In this document: positions 46,585 through 57,517 of the stretch, in pieces
How the letters are laid out: every line of letters begins with the position of its first letter
Position numbering within the stretch: the first letter of the stretch is position 1
Assembly (NCBI RefSeq): GCF_007896435.1
Contig: NZ_VCBL01000001.1
Span: 165,984-229,983, forward strand
Direction of reading: 5' to 3'
Length of the DNA: 64,000 nt
From: Rummeliibacillus suwonensis
GTDB taxonomy: Bacteria; Bacillota; Bacilli; Bacillales_A; Planococcaceae
Program-made: the position numbers and the translations under genes
The notes under the pieces: model-generated
What the model was told of the DNA's origin: nothing
The model's input: only the letters and a program-made list of their open reading frames with translations
Database searches by the model: none

Positions 46585-49460
46585 GCGATAGACAGGGAAA
46601 ATTTTTTGGAGACAAAGGAATAGGAAATAAAGTTGTCTATAATTATTCAAAAATGTTACAAAATGTACAACAAATTCAAATTGATAATGGTATTCCTATT
46701 TCAGAGAAACTGTCCTCAACATTTCCCCAGTTTAATATCGAAATGGAAACTGGAACTGGTAAAACATTTGTCTATTTAAAATCCATACTAGAGTTAAATC
46801 GTATATATGGTTTTACAAAGTTTATTATTGTTGTCCCTTCTGTGGCCATTAAAGAAGGAGTCATGAAAACATTAGAGATGACAAAAGCTTATTTTAAAAC
46901 ACAAATGAATGGAATTATTTACCATTACTTTATATACAATAGTCGTTATTTGAATGAAATCCGTAATTTTGCACAAAGTGAAGAAATTGAAATTATGGTT
47001 ATTAATATTCAAGCTTTCTCAAAAGGGAAGAAGAATGAAGATAACATGAATATCATTTATCGTACGGATATGGATTTACTGTATGGAATTGCACCAATTG
47101 ACTTAATAGCTGAAACAAATCCGATTGTTATCATCGATGAACCCCAAAGTGTTGATAATACCGAAAATGCAAAAAAAGCAATAGCTGCTTTAAATCCTTC
47201 TGTTACGTTTAGATATTCTGCAACACACAAAAATACAGAATATCCGCTATTGTATAAATTAGGACCAGTTGAAGCTTATCAAAATGAGTTGGTGAAACAG
47301 ATTGAAGTAGCAGGTATAAAAAATGATGTTGACGGAAATGAAGCATATTTAAAACTATTGAACGTAAAAGCTCAAAAAAATTCAATTACAGCAATTGTTG
47401 AAATGTATGTGAAATCAAAAAACGACATAGATAAAAAAGAAGTTAAATTAAAACAAGATGATGATTTGTACATTAAGTCGAAGAGAATTTCTTCTTACGA
47501 AAAAGTAGGTTTTGTACAAAATATATCTGCTGAACCGGGAAATGAGTATATTGAGTTTTCGGGACAACCTTCTATTATTCGTCTAAGTGAGAAGATTGAA
47601 AATGATCGCCAAATCAAACGTGGTCAAATTCGTAAAACAATTGAAGAACATTTAGATAAAGAATTACGTTTAAATCCTAAAGGTATCAAAGTTCTAAGTC
47701 TATTTTTTATAGATAATGTAGCAAATTATCGCCAATATGATGCGAATAATAATCCGATAAAAGGTGAATATGCAAAAATCTTTGAACAAGAATATGAAAA
47801 ACTGATTAAAAAGGATAAATACAAATCTTTACGTGATCAATCTGTTCCTGTAGAAGAAGTTCATGATGGATACTTTGCACAAGACAATAAAGGGAAGATA
47901 AAAAACACAAGTGGTGATAGTCAGGCAGATGAAAGTACGTATCAAATTATTATGAAAGATAAGGAAGACTTACTTACCTTTTATGATGAAGAAAAAGGTA
48001 ATGTCAAAAAAGCAAATAAATTACGTTTCATTTTCTCTCACTCTGCTTTAAAAGAAGGTTGGGATAATCCGAATGTTTTTCAAATTTGTACGTTAATCGA
48101 ATCAAAGGATACCATAACAAAACGTCAAAAAATTGGACGTGGCTTACGGATAGCAGTAAACCAAGATGGTGATCGTGTGCCTGGCTTTGACGTGAATACC
48201 CTAACAGTTATGGCAAATGAAAGCTACAACGAATTTGCAAAAGGACTTCAAAAGGAATATGAAGAAGAAGGAGCGCAATTTGGGGTATTTGATGACCAAG
48301 AGTTTAGCACGATTATCATTAATATTGATGAACAAACAGGTATTAAAGAAGTACTAGGACATGAAAAATCAAAGGAACTTATACAATTCTTTAAAGATAA
48401 AAAATATCTTGATAACAAAAATAAAGGAACAGAAACACTAGCAAAATCATTAAAAGATGACACTTTTGAAATACCTGAAAGCATATCTTCTATCAGTGAG
48501 AATATGACTGAAAAAGTAAAAGCGATGATTGAAAAGAAATTTGATAGCAATAAAGTGAAGATAAAGGATCATGACGACCGCGTAAAAGTTAAGTTGAAAA
48601 AAGAAGCTTTATCAGGGCCATTTTTAGAACTATGGGATCGCATTAAATATAGAACTAATTATTCTATTAATTTTGACTCACAAAAATTTGTTAAGAATGT
48701 TGTAGAAGAACTGTCAGATGAATTAGAAGTTCGTATTGCCAAATTAGAATATCTAAAAGCTAATTTAACAAATGACAAATCTGGAATCAGTGTAGCAAAT
48801 GAAAGAATAACAGGTTTTGAAGAGTCAGAAGAAGAATATGAAGAAGTACCAGATATACTATCTTACTTACAAAATGAAACAAAGTTAACAAGAAAAACGT
48901 TGATTGCTATTTTAAAAAAGAGCGAAACATTAAGAGATTTTAAACGTAATCCGCAAATGTACATGATGGAAACGGCTAGAATTATTAATGTAGCTAAGAA
49001 AAGAACAATGGTAGCCGGCATCAAATACGAAAAGATGGCAAATAGTGAATTTTATGATCAAAAGCTATTTGTAACTGATGAATTAAATAGTTATAAAGAA
49101 AATACAATAGAAGTGAAAGATAATCGTTCACCATACGATCACATTATTTATGACTCAAAAGTAGAATTGGACTTTGCTAAAGAATGTGAGCAGGATGAGA
49201 ATGTAAAATTCTATATCAAATTACCATCTTGGTTCAAAGTTAAAACCCCTCTCGGACCATACAATCCAGACTGGGCCATTTTACTAGAGAAATTTGGCGA
49301 AGAAAAACTATACTTTATCGTAGAAACAAAAGGTAGTACATCCACAGGTGATCTAAGACCTGTAGAATTAGCGAAGATTAAATGTGGGGAAAAACACTTT
49401 AAGGCTATCAATACCGGAGTTATATTCAAGAAAGAAACTAGTAAAAGAAATATTTACTAA
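46570..49460 (+). CDS. res: Type III RM restriction subunit Res, lacking its start in this orientation
   Basis: The body of an SF2 helicase-nuclease: Walker A METGTGKT (~90-98 in the restored numbering), DEAD-like IIDEPQSVDN (~220), helicase motif VI region KRQKIGRGLR, and a C-terminal PD-(D/E)XK nuclease (YNPDWAILL ... FIVETKGS, ~930-950). As written the frame has no proper start; upstream codons are minus-strand mod sequence. Inversion gives a ~994-aa protein, the usual Res length. The transcript would still read through from mod, but Res should not be made. Confidence 0.92.
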
Positions 49461-49472
49461 TAACTATTACTT

Positions 49473-49514
49473 AAGCACACACGATTGACTCTTATGTCGT
49501 GTGCGCTTTCTTAT
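49473..49514 (+). terminator. Terminator of the type III RM operon
   Basis: AAGCACACACGA pairs with TCGTGTGCGCTT (11 of 12), followed by a T-rich run. Confidence 0.75.
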
Positions 49515-49665
49515 ATTATGAAATTGGTACTTTAGTAAAAATTAGTTATAAAATATTATAACATTTTACTGAATACATAATATTTAGGTATTGATATGGT
49601 TAAAAATATTCAAACAATATGATAAGATTAAGAAAACATCGGAATAATAAAAAGGATGATAGAAA

Positions 49666-50835
49666 TTGGAACAAGAAAAGATATTTTTTTCCAGTCTCAA
49701 AACAATCAGTTTTTCAGAAGATGAAGTTCAAGTGAATGGTATAAAGCAATCAGATGAATTGTATCAAAATGAAACCACTAAAGAATATGCTTATCGCTTA
49801 ATGCGACAGGAATATTCTTCAGTTATTAAACGACAGTATGAAAATATTGTTGTATTAACTGGTGCAGGAAGTTCAATTGGTATTGGAAAATCAAATAAAG
49901 GAAAGTCAATGAAAGGGCTTTGGAAAGAAATAATCAAAAATATTCAATACTCATCATTAGAGGAATTTGCAATTAGAATAAATTTTTCTGAAATTCAAGA
50001 AGATTATACAGATTTAGAGGCTCTTCTTTCACAGGCAATGTTGTATCAAAAATTATTTACAAATGATAATGAAGTTAGTGGAATGATAGATAAAATAAAA
50101 GAAATTATTAAGAGAAACTGTACAATTTCCATTACAAGGGATGCACCACATCACAACTTTTTAAGAAAATTGACTTCTCGAAAAGTAAAATATTCTAGAA
50201 CGAAAATTTTTACTTTAAATTATGATACTTTATTTGAACAAGCGGCTTCTCAAGGTGGTTATGTTGTCATTGATGGATTTTCCTTTACAACTCCGCGTCA
50301 ATTTAATGGTGTAAATTATGATTATGATATAGTTTATCGGTCAAGTCATCATATATTATCGGAAGAGAATTTTTCACCAAATGTTTTTCATTTGTATAAG
50401 CCACATGGGTCATTAGATTGGGAAGAAAATGATGGGAGAATTTATAAAACTGATAATGTAACTGCTCCCTTGATGATTTATCCAAGTAGTACTAAATATG
50501 AATCATCTTATCAACAACCTTTTTTTGAAATGATGTCCAGATTTCAACAAGAAACAAGAAGTAAAAACACTTTATTAATAACGATAGGTTTTAGTTTTGG
50601 TGATGTACATATAAAAACGATGGTCGAAGAAGCATTGATGATTAATCCAAGTATCACTTTATTAATTGTTTCTCCTGATGCAACGGTGAATGAAAATTAT
50701 GAAGAATTTCGTGAAAGGTCTTTTCGAGATGGGAATGTTTATTTAATTTCTGAAAAGTTTGATGATTTTGTCGCTAATTATCCTCAATCTGAAATTTATA
50801 TTTATGAAAATGAAGGAGGCAAAAATATTGATTAA
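49666..50835 (+). CDS. SIR2-family NADase-like protein of a SIR2-HerA defence pair
   Basis: A 389-aa protein with the SIR2 Rossmann motif VVLTGAGSS (near residue 66), NYDTLFEQA (near 185) and KPHGSLDW (near 245). No zinc-binding Cys cluster is seen, as in defence-type SIR2 proteins that degrade NAD+ rather than deacetylate. The start is TTG with AAGGATG upstream. It overlaps the HerA gene by 8 bp. SIR2-HerA pairs are established anti-phage systems in which the complex destroys NAD+ or nucleic acid on infection. Confidence 0.88.
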   Translation: MEQEKIFFSSLKTISFSEDEVQVNGIKQSDELYQNETTKEYAYRLMRQEYSSVIKRQYENIVVLTGAGSSIGIGKSNKGKSMKGLWKEIIKNIQYSSLEEFAIRINFSEIQEDYTDLEALLSQAMLYQKLFTNDNEVSGMIDKIKEIIKRNCTISITRDAPHHNFLRKLTSRKVKYSRTKIFTLNYDTLFEQAASQGGYVVIDGFSFTTPRQFNGVNYDYDIVYRSSHHILSEENFSPNVFHLYKPHGSLDWEENDGRIYKTDNVTAPLMIYPSSTKYESSYQQPFFEMMSRFQQETRSKNTLLITIGFSFGDVHIKTMVEEALMINPSITLLIVSPDATVNENYEEFRERSFRDGNVYLISEKFDDFVANYPQSEIYIYENEGGKNID

Positions 50836-52570
50836 TAATCCATTTAATAATAGACATTTTTTAGGATATGTTAATCACGTAAGTGCACAATATATTAAGG
50901 TTCACTTTCCATCATCAATTTTATTAAATAAAACAATATTTTCAGGTGAGGAGTTTAGTGGAGGGTTTATAGGTTCTTTTGTAACAATTGAAGGAGAAGA
51001 TAAAGGGTTTATAGGAAAAATTTCCGAACTTGATCTTCCAGAAAAAGAAAGATTATCTTTAAGTGAAAAGGCGTTTCAAAGTTCTGATTTTCATCCAACA
51101 GCTAAAGTAGAAATATTGTTATCTTTTGATTATTATAACAGTGATGAAGTGTCGCATTCTTTAAGTTCATCTCCTAATATAGGTTCGAAAGTATTTATTT
51201 GTCCCGATTCATTTATTCAAAAATACGTCTTGCAATTTGGAAGTAAAAATAATAACTCAGAGAATCAGTTATTGATTAATCTAGGAAGTTTGATATCGAA
51301 TAAAGAGACCAAAGTAAATGTAAATCAGCAAGCTATTTTTAGTCGACATTGTGCTGTTGTGGGTACAACAGGTGGTGGAAAGAGCTGGTCTATATCTAAG
51401 TTATTAGAGGGTATGATCAAAAATAATACAAAAGCAATTTTAATAGATCCTACAGGTGAATATTCGACATTTAAGAACAATACTAAGATAGAATCAGTTA
51501 TTTTAGGTGAAGATTGCTTCTTCTCTTACAAAGAATTGACAATAGAAGATTTGTTCTTTTTAGTAAAACCAGCTGAAAGAACGCAAGCTCCAAAATTACT
51601 TGAAGCTATAAGATCTTTAAAATGTGTAGAATTATATAAAAATTCAGCTAATAGCAAGGAATTTATTAAAGATTTTCTAGATGAAAAAGGCTATTTAATA
51701 AAGGAAGGTCAAAATATTAAAAATTATGAGAGATTTGTTTATATAAACTATGATCAAATTAACAGCTCATCATTGTCGTTTGATATAGAAAAATTAGAAA
51801 AACAAATTGTAAATGAATGCATATGGCCAACAATCAGAGGTAATAATCTATGTTTCGGAGGGGCAAATGAACAAGATTTAGGAAATTGTATGAGCTTAAT
51901 TTCAAGGATCGGAAATCTGCTAAAAACAAATGTTTTCAATTCAGTGTTTGATTTCAAAGGAGATCAAGATAGTGAAAGCCTTACTGATATTATTAATAAG
52001 TTTATTTCAGATAACCAAACAGAAAATATGGTCTTGAGAATAGGATTTGAAAATTTGGGCTATGAATTTCAAGCAAGAGAAATAATAGCCAATGCAATTG
52101 GAAAATTTCTTCTACAAAAGGCGAGAAACAAATGTTTGAAAGATAATCCTGTTGTTTTATTTATAGATGAAGCGCATCAATTCCTTAATCAAAAAGTTGT
52201 AGATCAATATTTTGAGTCAAATAATTTATCAGCATTTGAACAGATTGCAAAAGAAAGCAGAAAATATGGGCTGTTCTTGTGTATAGCAACGCAGATGCCT
52301 AGAGATATTCCAGTAGGAACACTAAGTCAAATGGGTACTTTTTTAGTTCATAGATTAATAAACTATAATGACAAAGAAGCAATAAGACAAGCTTGTTCAA
52401 CTGCAAATTCAGAAATTCTCTCGTTTCTTCCAATGTTAGGAGAAGGTGAAGCAATTTTAACGGGAGTAAATTTCCCGATGCCTTTAAATATTAAAGTTAA
52501 TGAACCAGAGATAAAGCCAGATTCCAGTACCCCACATTTTAAAAGTATAAAAACAAAGGATTTAATTTGA
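50828..52570 (+). CDS. HerA-like ATPase (DUF87) of a SIR2-HerA defence pair
   Basis: A 580-aa ATPase. After an N-terminal HAS-barrel-like part it has Walker A GTTGGGKS (near residue 180), ILIDPTGEY, Walker B VLFIDEAHQF (near 445) and a sensor/Arg-finger region FEQIAKESRKYGLF. The start is TTG 50828, 8 nt after AAGGAGG and overlapping the SIR2 stop, so translation is coupled. It should form a hexameric ring binding SIR2 subunits. No nurA gene is present, which separates it from the DNA-repair HerA-NurA pair. Confidence 0.9.
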   Translation: MINNPFNNRHFLGYVNHVSAQYIKVHFPSSILLNKTIFSGEEFSGGFIGSFVTIEGEDKGFIGKISELDLPEKERLSLSEKAFQSSDFHPTAKVEILLSFDYYNSDEVSHSLSSSPNIGSKVFICPDSFIQKYVLQFGSKNNNSENQLLINLGSLISNKETKVNVNQQAIFSRHCAVVGTTGGGKSWSISKLLEGMIKNNTKAILIDPTGEYSTFKNNTKIESVILGEDCFFSYKELTIEDLFFLVKPAERTQAPKLLEAIRSLKCVELYKNSANSKEFIKDFLDEKGYLIKEGQNIKNYERFVYINYDQINSSSLSFDIEKLEKQIVNECIWPTIRGNNLCFGGANEQDLGNCMSLISRIGNLLKTNVFNSVFDFKGDQDSESLTDIINKFISDNQTENMVLRIGFENLGYEFQAREIIANAIGKFLLQKARNKCLKDNPVVLFIDEAHQFLNQKVVDQYFESNNLSAFEQIAKESRKYGLFLCIATQMPRDIPVGTLSQMGTFLVHRLINYNDKEAIRQACSTANSEILSFLPMLGEGEAILTGVNFPMPLNIKVNEPEIKPDSSTPHFKSIKTKDLI

Positions 52571-53068
52571 AATAAACAAAGTACGCTATACATAGAGCCA
52601 AAATCTTATCGAGATCAAGAAAAGGATGAGTCTTTAATTGAAAAAATTACTTGCAGGAATGATAAAGGGGGAAAAATGATGCAACTTTTCTGAGGAGTTT
52701 AAGATATATATTGAAGAAATTAAACGAAAAAAATTTGAGAAATGTATGTTGAAGAAACATTATTACTCTATAAAGCGGATTTGATTATCTTGACCAATAT
52801 ATTAGGAAAAATTTCGATGACAAGAGAAAACTTTTCAGTTTTAATAAGTCTCATCAATAGATTACACGGAAAGGTATTTATAAAGATTGCTTGACTTTCC
52901 AGAAGAATTCGTTTTATTTGGCAAATACAGAATGTTTCCATTTTTAATCTCTATTATAATCATAAAAATCTATTTGAAATTTTTATCTAAAATTGGAACT
53001 AATGATATTTATTTACGTATAATTGTATTATTAGAAGTTTTTATTACGAATATACGAGGAGTGTTCAA
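52571..53068 (+). other. Gap with gene remnants between herA and pAgo
   Basis: A coding-like stretch with many stops is visible, including a 50-codon frame at 52742-52894 (MYVEETLLLYKADLIILTNI...). It looks like a decayed gene once between the two systems. GAGGAG before 53069 is the Argonaute ribosome binding site. Confidence 0.45.
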
Positions 53069-55291
53069 ATGGAAGCATATATTACAGAAGCAACGGCAGC
53101 ACAATTGGCTAATGAGATATCTTTACATATTTATGAGTTTCCAGTGGAAGATCCAACAAAGAAATACGAGGGAGTGTACAAAATTTGTAGTGCATGGAAA
53201 CGTGCGAATGGGTACATGCCTATCGCTTATAATCAAAGTACAATTGCAACATTGGAACCAGTAAACGACTATGCTGGTTTTGAACCACTATCATATCGAG
53301 TGGATACAATTGATTGTGAGAATTCTTTTGAGAGATCTTTATTAGAAAGAATTATTAAGGAAAGCTTACTATCTATTGGGCAAAAGCGACTCAAGTTAAA
53401 ACGGGTAGGAAATGATTTGCAAGAGTGGAAACCTAAGAAAGCAGGAAATGTATTAATATATCCAGCACTGGCTTTTCATGTGAACATATTGAAAAATCAT
53501 ATTCATATAGGATTTCATCTAACACATAAATTTGAGTATAACTATACATTGCAACAAATGATTGAAAGGGGGGAAATCATAAATCCTGGACTGAAAGTAG
53601 TTCATAGTGATGTGCGGAATAACTATACATATGAAGTTGAGCAAGTTGCCCCCTACTCAGTTATGGAGACGTGTCAAAAATTAAAAAAATCGATATATCA
53701 ATACTATTTAGATAAAGGAAATATGAAGATCGTTGATACATTGCATGAAAATGTAAAAGTTATTTATGCGAAACCTATCAATGGTGGTGATAGTCTTAGT
53801 TATGCAGCGACTATTTTAAAACCAATGTGTTCTTTTGAAACGATGCAACCATTTGAAACCAAAAAAGTAATGGATATTTTAAAAATGAATCCCAATGATC
53901 GAATGAAGAAACAATTGCGACAAGCAAAAGACTTATTGAATGTTTATCCATACTTAAAATTTGAACACAATCCGTTTCTTATTGAACTCAACAATTACCA
54001 ATTAGTGCAATTAACTGATCCTAAAATTTTAATGGATCAAAAATATGTTAAACCTTTACATGGCTTGAAAAATGGTAAGTTATATAAAGGTGGTAGCGTA
54101 AAGCTTTCTATTTTTATGGATGAGACAATGGAAACCTCATTAGGCATTTCTAAAAAGCTAGTCTATCGATTTATTAAAGTCCTTCAACAGATTGCAGAGC
54201 AGCATGGGGTAGTGATAGAAATTAACTATGCGACTAGCTCTATTAAAGGAAAATTTACGGAAGAATTTTTTCAACAATTTTCTTGGGAGATTCGTGAATT
54301 AGAATCTATATTTACAAATACAACTGTACTAGCCGTTATTACAGATGAGCATTTAACGAAATTACCTGTAAAAGTGTATGATGCATTTAAAAGACAATTT
54401 GGAGGAAAATGGGATATTTCGTCGCAAGTAATAACAGAAAAGAGTTTAAAATCATTCCAGCAATTGTTGAAAATCAGAAAATTAGAAGAATTTGATCTGA
54501 ACGATGAAAAGTTGTGCCAACAAGTTGCAAATATTGTAAAGTATGATAATTTGTCATATACAATATTTAATATTTTGCTTGGCATCTATGTGAAAAGTGG
54601 AATGCAACCTTGGATATTAGCAGAAAGAACACATTCTGATTGTTTTATTGGTCTTGACGTTAGCCATGAAGATGGAAAAAGTACAGCAGGGATTATGAAT
54701 GTCATAGGCAGCAATGGCTATTTATTAAAACAGTCAGCTATTAATGGTGTATTGGCTGGAGAAAAAATAGATACAGAAAAATTAGAGGAAATAATACAAG
54801 ATGTAATATTTACTTATAAAGAACAATTTGGTAAGTTACCTCGGCATGTAACGATTCATCGTGATGGAAGATGGAGAGAGGATTCAGTATTGGTAGCACA
54901 AATTTTTAAAGACCGAGGTATCACTTATGACATCGTCGAAGTAATCAAAAAACCTAATCGGCGAATGGCATTTTATAACAAGAAAACAGATCAATACGAA
55001 ACAAAGCAAGGCGTTTACTATATTCGAGACAATGAAGCCTTTTTATGTGCAACTGATCCACGAAGAAATATTGGTATGGCACAACCTATTAAAATAGTTC
55101 ATCAAACCGATACATTAGCATTCCAACAAATAATTGAAGATATTTACCGTTTATCTTTTATGCATATTCATGCTTTGAACAAAATGAGATTGCCTGCAAC
55201 GATCCACTATGCTGATTTAAGTTCAACAGCTTATCAAAGAGGACAAATAGCCCCAAGAACCACTAATGTAACACATTTGCCTTTTGTGTAA
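53069..55291 (+). CDS. Long-A prokaryotic Argonaute with complete DEDD site
   Basis: A 740-aa pAgo with the N, PAZ, MID and PIWI layout expected from its length. The PIWI tetrad is complete: D530 in FIGLDVSHEDG, E565 in VLAGEKIDTE, D599 in TIHRDGRW and D716 in HYADLSSTAY. The MID region near VYDAFKRQFGG and SSQVI fits a 5'-phosphate pocket. By length and composition it resembles the long-A Argonaute of Kurthia (KmAgo), which uses DNA guides; this is from memory. It probably cuts invading plasmid or phage DNA. No companion nuclease or helicase is adjacent; the upstream gap holds remnants. GAGGAG precedes the ATG. Confidence 0.93.
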   Translation: MEAYITEATAAQLANEISLHIYEFPVEDPTKKYEGVYKICSAWKRANGYMPIAYNQSTIATLEPVNDYAGFEPLSYRVDTIDCENSFERSLLERIIKESLLSIGQKRLKLKRVGNDLQEWKPKKAGNVLIYPALAFHVNILKNHIHIGFHLTHKFEYNYTLQQMIERGEIINPGLKVVHSDVRNNYTYEVEQVAPYSVMETCQKLKKSIYQYYLDKGNMKIVDTLHENVKVIYAKPINGGDSLSYAATILKPMCSFETMQPFETKKVMDILKMNPNDRMKKQLRQAKDLLNVYPYLKFEHNPFLIELNNYQLVQLTDPKILMDQKYVKPLHGLKNGKLYKGGSVKLSIFMDETMETSLGISKKLVYRFIKVLQQIAEQHGVVIEINYATSSIKGKFTEEFFQQFSWEIRELESIFTNTTVLAVITDEHLTKLPVKVYDAFKRQFGGKWDISSQVITEKSLKSFQQLLKIRKLEEFDLNDEKLCQQVANIVKYDNLSYTIFNILLGIYVKSGMQPWILAERTHSDCFIGLDVSHEDGKSTAGIMNVIGSNGYLLKQSAINGVLAGEKIDTEKLEEIIQDVIFTYKEQFGKLPRHVTIHRDGRWREDSVLVAQIFKDRGITYDIVEVIKKPNRRMAFYNKKTDQYETKQGVYYIRDNEAFLCATDPRRNIGMAQPIKIVHQTDTLAFQQIIEDIYRLSFMHIHALNKMRLPATIHYADLSSTAYQRGQIAPRTTNVTHLPFV

Positions 55292-55406
55292 TGGAATCGG
55301 TCATAATCAGAGAGAACAAAAAGAACTTCACCCTAAAATAGTGAATAGTTTCCAAATAATAATTGATATAATTTTATCAAATGCAATTATTGGGGAGGCG
55401 GGAAAA

Positions 55407-55873
55407 TTGATTGAAGGTATTTTTGAAGTGCATTTACCTGTTCGAAATTTAAACCGATCCATTGAATTTTATAAGAGACATGTTTGAAATTTTCCTGGAG
55501 AGATGAGGATACAGCCTTCTTTTGGATAGAAGATAAAAAAAGTCAATTGGGTTTATGGGAAGGCAAAGAAGTCGATACGTCATACCATCCATCACTTCGG
55601 CATGTGGCATTTAGAGTTTCGTATGAAGTCTTGAAAAATTTGGTGAAATGGTTGAATTCTATAGGAATCGCACCTGTCCCCTTCAGTAAGGACAGAACAG
55701 CAGCCCCCTTTATTCGACCTTGGTCAGGGCATGGGTCAGTCTATTTTCAAGATCCTGACGGGAATAGTCTTGAATTGATGTGTACAGTAGAAGTTCCAGA
55801 AAAGTTGAAAAATAGCCATGCGAAACTATCTATTGATGAGTGGGAAGAATCGATCAATGATGTAGTTGAGTAG
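55407..55873 (+). pseudogene. VOC (glyoxalase/bleomycin-resistance fold) gene with a frameshift
   Basis: TTG 55407 after GGGGAGG opens MIEGIFEVHLPVRNLNRSIE, FYKRHV and a stop at 55485-55487. The domain continues in another frame from 55484 (LKFSWRDEDTAFFWIEDKKS...GHGSVYFQDPDGNSLEL). Adding one T in GTTTGAAA would restore ~155 aa. The metal-site Glu and the fold are otherwise intact, so the break is recent or a sequencing error. Confidence 0.8.
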
Positions 55874-56013
55874 CAGCTACCAATTATGTAATACTTGACT
55901 ATACGAGATTCATCTATTTCCATATGATTTCGAAATAAAGAAATATAGATCTCATTTTTAACAATAGATTATTTAAAATAATGGGATTCTTTAATTTTAT
56001 AAGAAGAATAAGG

Positions 56014-56039
56014 GCCAGCTGTGGATCAGTTGGCTTTTT
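56014..56039 (+). terminator. Terminator downstream of the VOC gene
   Basis: GCCAGCTG pairs with CAGTTGGC, followed by TTTTT. Confidence 0.85.
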
Positions 56040-56194
56040 ATGTTGCGATCGAAACAAATAGCTCACTAAAAAACTTTTTCTAGTTCTATGAATGAATAAG
56101 ATAGTTGGAGATTTTGATTTTACAAATAGGACTTTTTAATATTTTTATCGAATTGTAAAAGCATATCGATCATGATTTAAAGGAGATGGGGTCT

Positions 56195-56653
56195 TTGAAA
56201 TCTAATCCGAAATTGTCGTTGACAGATAAAGAAAAGGCAAAACTTCGAAAGGCAAAAGTTAAGATTGGGGAAATACATGCCTTAAGTGTTACCGAATTAA
56301 GTAAAATATTGAATATTTCATTAGAAAAAGCCAAGGAAATAAAAGCATTAGCGGAATTTCAAACAGTACCATCTATTGGCAGTGAATTAGCCAAAAAGCT
56401 GGTGATCTATTTGAACGTTTATTCATTGCAAGAAATTAGGCAAGAAGATGGAGCTCAACTTTTTGATAAATTGGAACAGAGGATGGGGGTATGGACAGAT
56501 AATTGTGTCGAAGATCAGATACGTTGCGTGATCAATTTCGCTAATGATTCTAAAAGTGATAAACAATGGTTCGATTTTACAAATGAAAGAAAAGATTACC
56601 GCAAAACTTTTGGATATCCAAAAGATAGACCTCAAAGAGCGTGGAATGATTAA
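56195..56653 (+). CDS. Helix-hairpin-helix protein (Cdd1-like)
   Basis: A 152-aa protein of the 'pathogenicity locus' Cdd1 type: an N-terminal KVKIGEIHALSVTELSKIL, HhH-like FQTVPSIGSELAKKLVIYL, and a C-terminal part with WTDNCVEDQIRCVINFAND and KQWFDFTNERK. Start TTG 56195 follows AAGGAGATGGGG by good spacing, whereas the ATG at 56186 lies within the ribosome binding site. DNA binding is inferred; the role is unknown. Confidence 0.78.
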   Translation: MKSNPKLSLTDKEKAKLRKAKVKIGEIHALSVTELSKILNISLEKAKEIKALAEFQTVPSIGSELAKKLVIYLNVYSLQEIRQEDGAQLFDKLEQRMGVWTDNCVEDQIRCVINFANDSKSDKQWFDFTNERKDYRKTFGYPKDRPQRAWND

Positions 56654-56774
56654 GGAAGAGATTATGAAACGAACTTGCTGAGCATTCGAATGAACTTGCA
56701 AATGCCACGTTAAAATTCATTAATAATCTGCTTTCTAAGAGAATCTAGATTTTTTCATGAGTAGCATCAACCCC

Positions 56775-57086
56775 TTACATAAAATTTGAATAGAGGATAA
56801 TGATTATTAATCCAAAAATAAATCTTATTAATTGATGACTTAAAGTCACCTTTCCATTCAAGTGGATACCATTAAGAATGGCCCCTATTTGTATTAAAAC
56901 AAATCCAGCTATTAAAAATAATAAAGGATATTTAATGGAAAATAACGTAATTAAAATACTGATACTTCCTAAAACAAATAATATCGAATTACTAGGTGGT
57001 GGTATTAGGTGCTTATTCAATTGAAGTATCCCTATGAATAAATTTAATAATGAATAAGAATAGATAACTATCAATAATATCGTCAT
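56775..57086 (-). CDS. Small integral membrane protein, unknown function
   Basis: About 103 aa with four hydrophobic segments (IYSYSLLNLFIGIL, SILFVLGSISILITLF, YPLLFLIAGFVLI, LIRFIFGLIIIIL). GGAGGG precedes ATG 57086. I recognise no family. Confidence 0.55.
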   Translation of the reverse strand: MTILLIVIYSYSLLNLFIGILQLNKHLIPPPSNSILFVLGSISILITLFSIKYPLLFLIAGFVLIQIGAILNGIHLNGKVTLSHQLIRFIFGLIIIILYSNFM

Positions 57087-57104
57087 CAAAAATAATCCCT
57101 CCAT

Positions 57105-57517
57105 AAATTTTTAGAATAATAAAATAATTATTACGTTTTCAGGAATTTTAATATAGAAAATTTTGATTGGATAATTCAAATGCATGTACATTTCCTTTGT
57201 GTGATGTCCACTCAGTATCTCGTGGGAAGAGCGAGTAAACCATAGCGGAATCAGCGAATACACTATATTTTGTGGGGAATTGGACAATCGACACACCTGT
57301 TTATTTAATTAACTAGGGAGCGTTCAGCAGTTATACATCGGATATCCATATATTTATTCGAACGGACCTGTTGGCAAGTAGAAAAGGAAATGGGGGATAA
57401 TTTTATATAGAATGAAAAAATATAGTAAATATATGATTTTAATTCACTATTTATAATGTAATATTGATAAGTTACCATTATACAAGTAAGTTAATAATTT
57501 ACTTGGAGGTAACATTC
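57105..57517. other. Gap upstream of the WapA-like gene
   Basis: No gene is supported; the stretch 57180-57300 has a composition unlike its surroundings and may be a gene remnant. It should contain the wapA promoter. Confidence 0.4.

Noticed and set aside
44033..49460. Invertase gene inside or beside the RM switch
   Set aside because: No serine or tyrosine recombinase signature was found in the RM region or elsewhere in the window; IstA/IstB at 63 kb are transposition proteins, not invertases.
52887..53264. 125-aa frame overlapping the start of pAgo
   Set aside because: It overlaps Argonaute codons in another frame and has no ribosome binding site.
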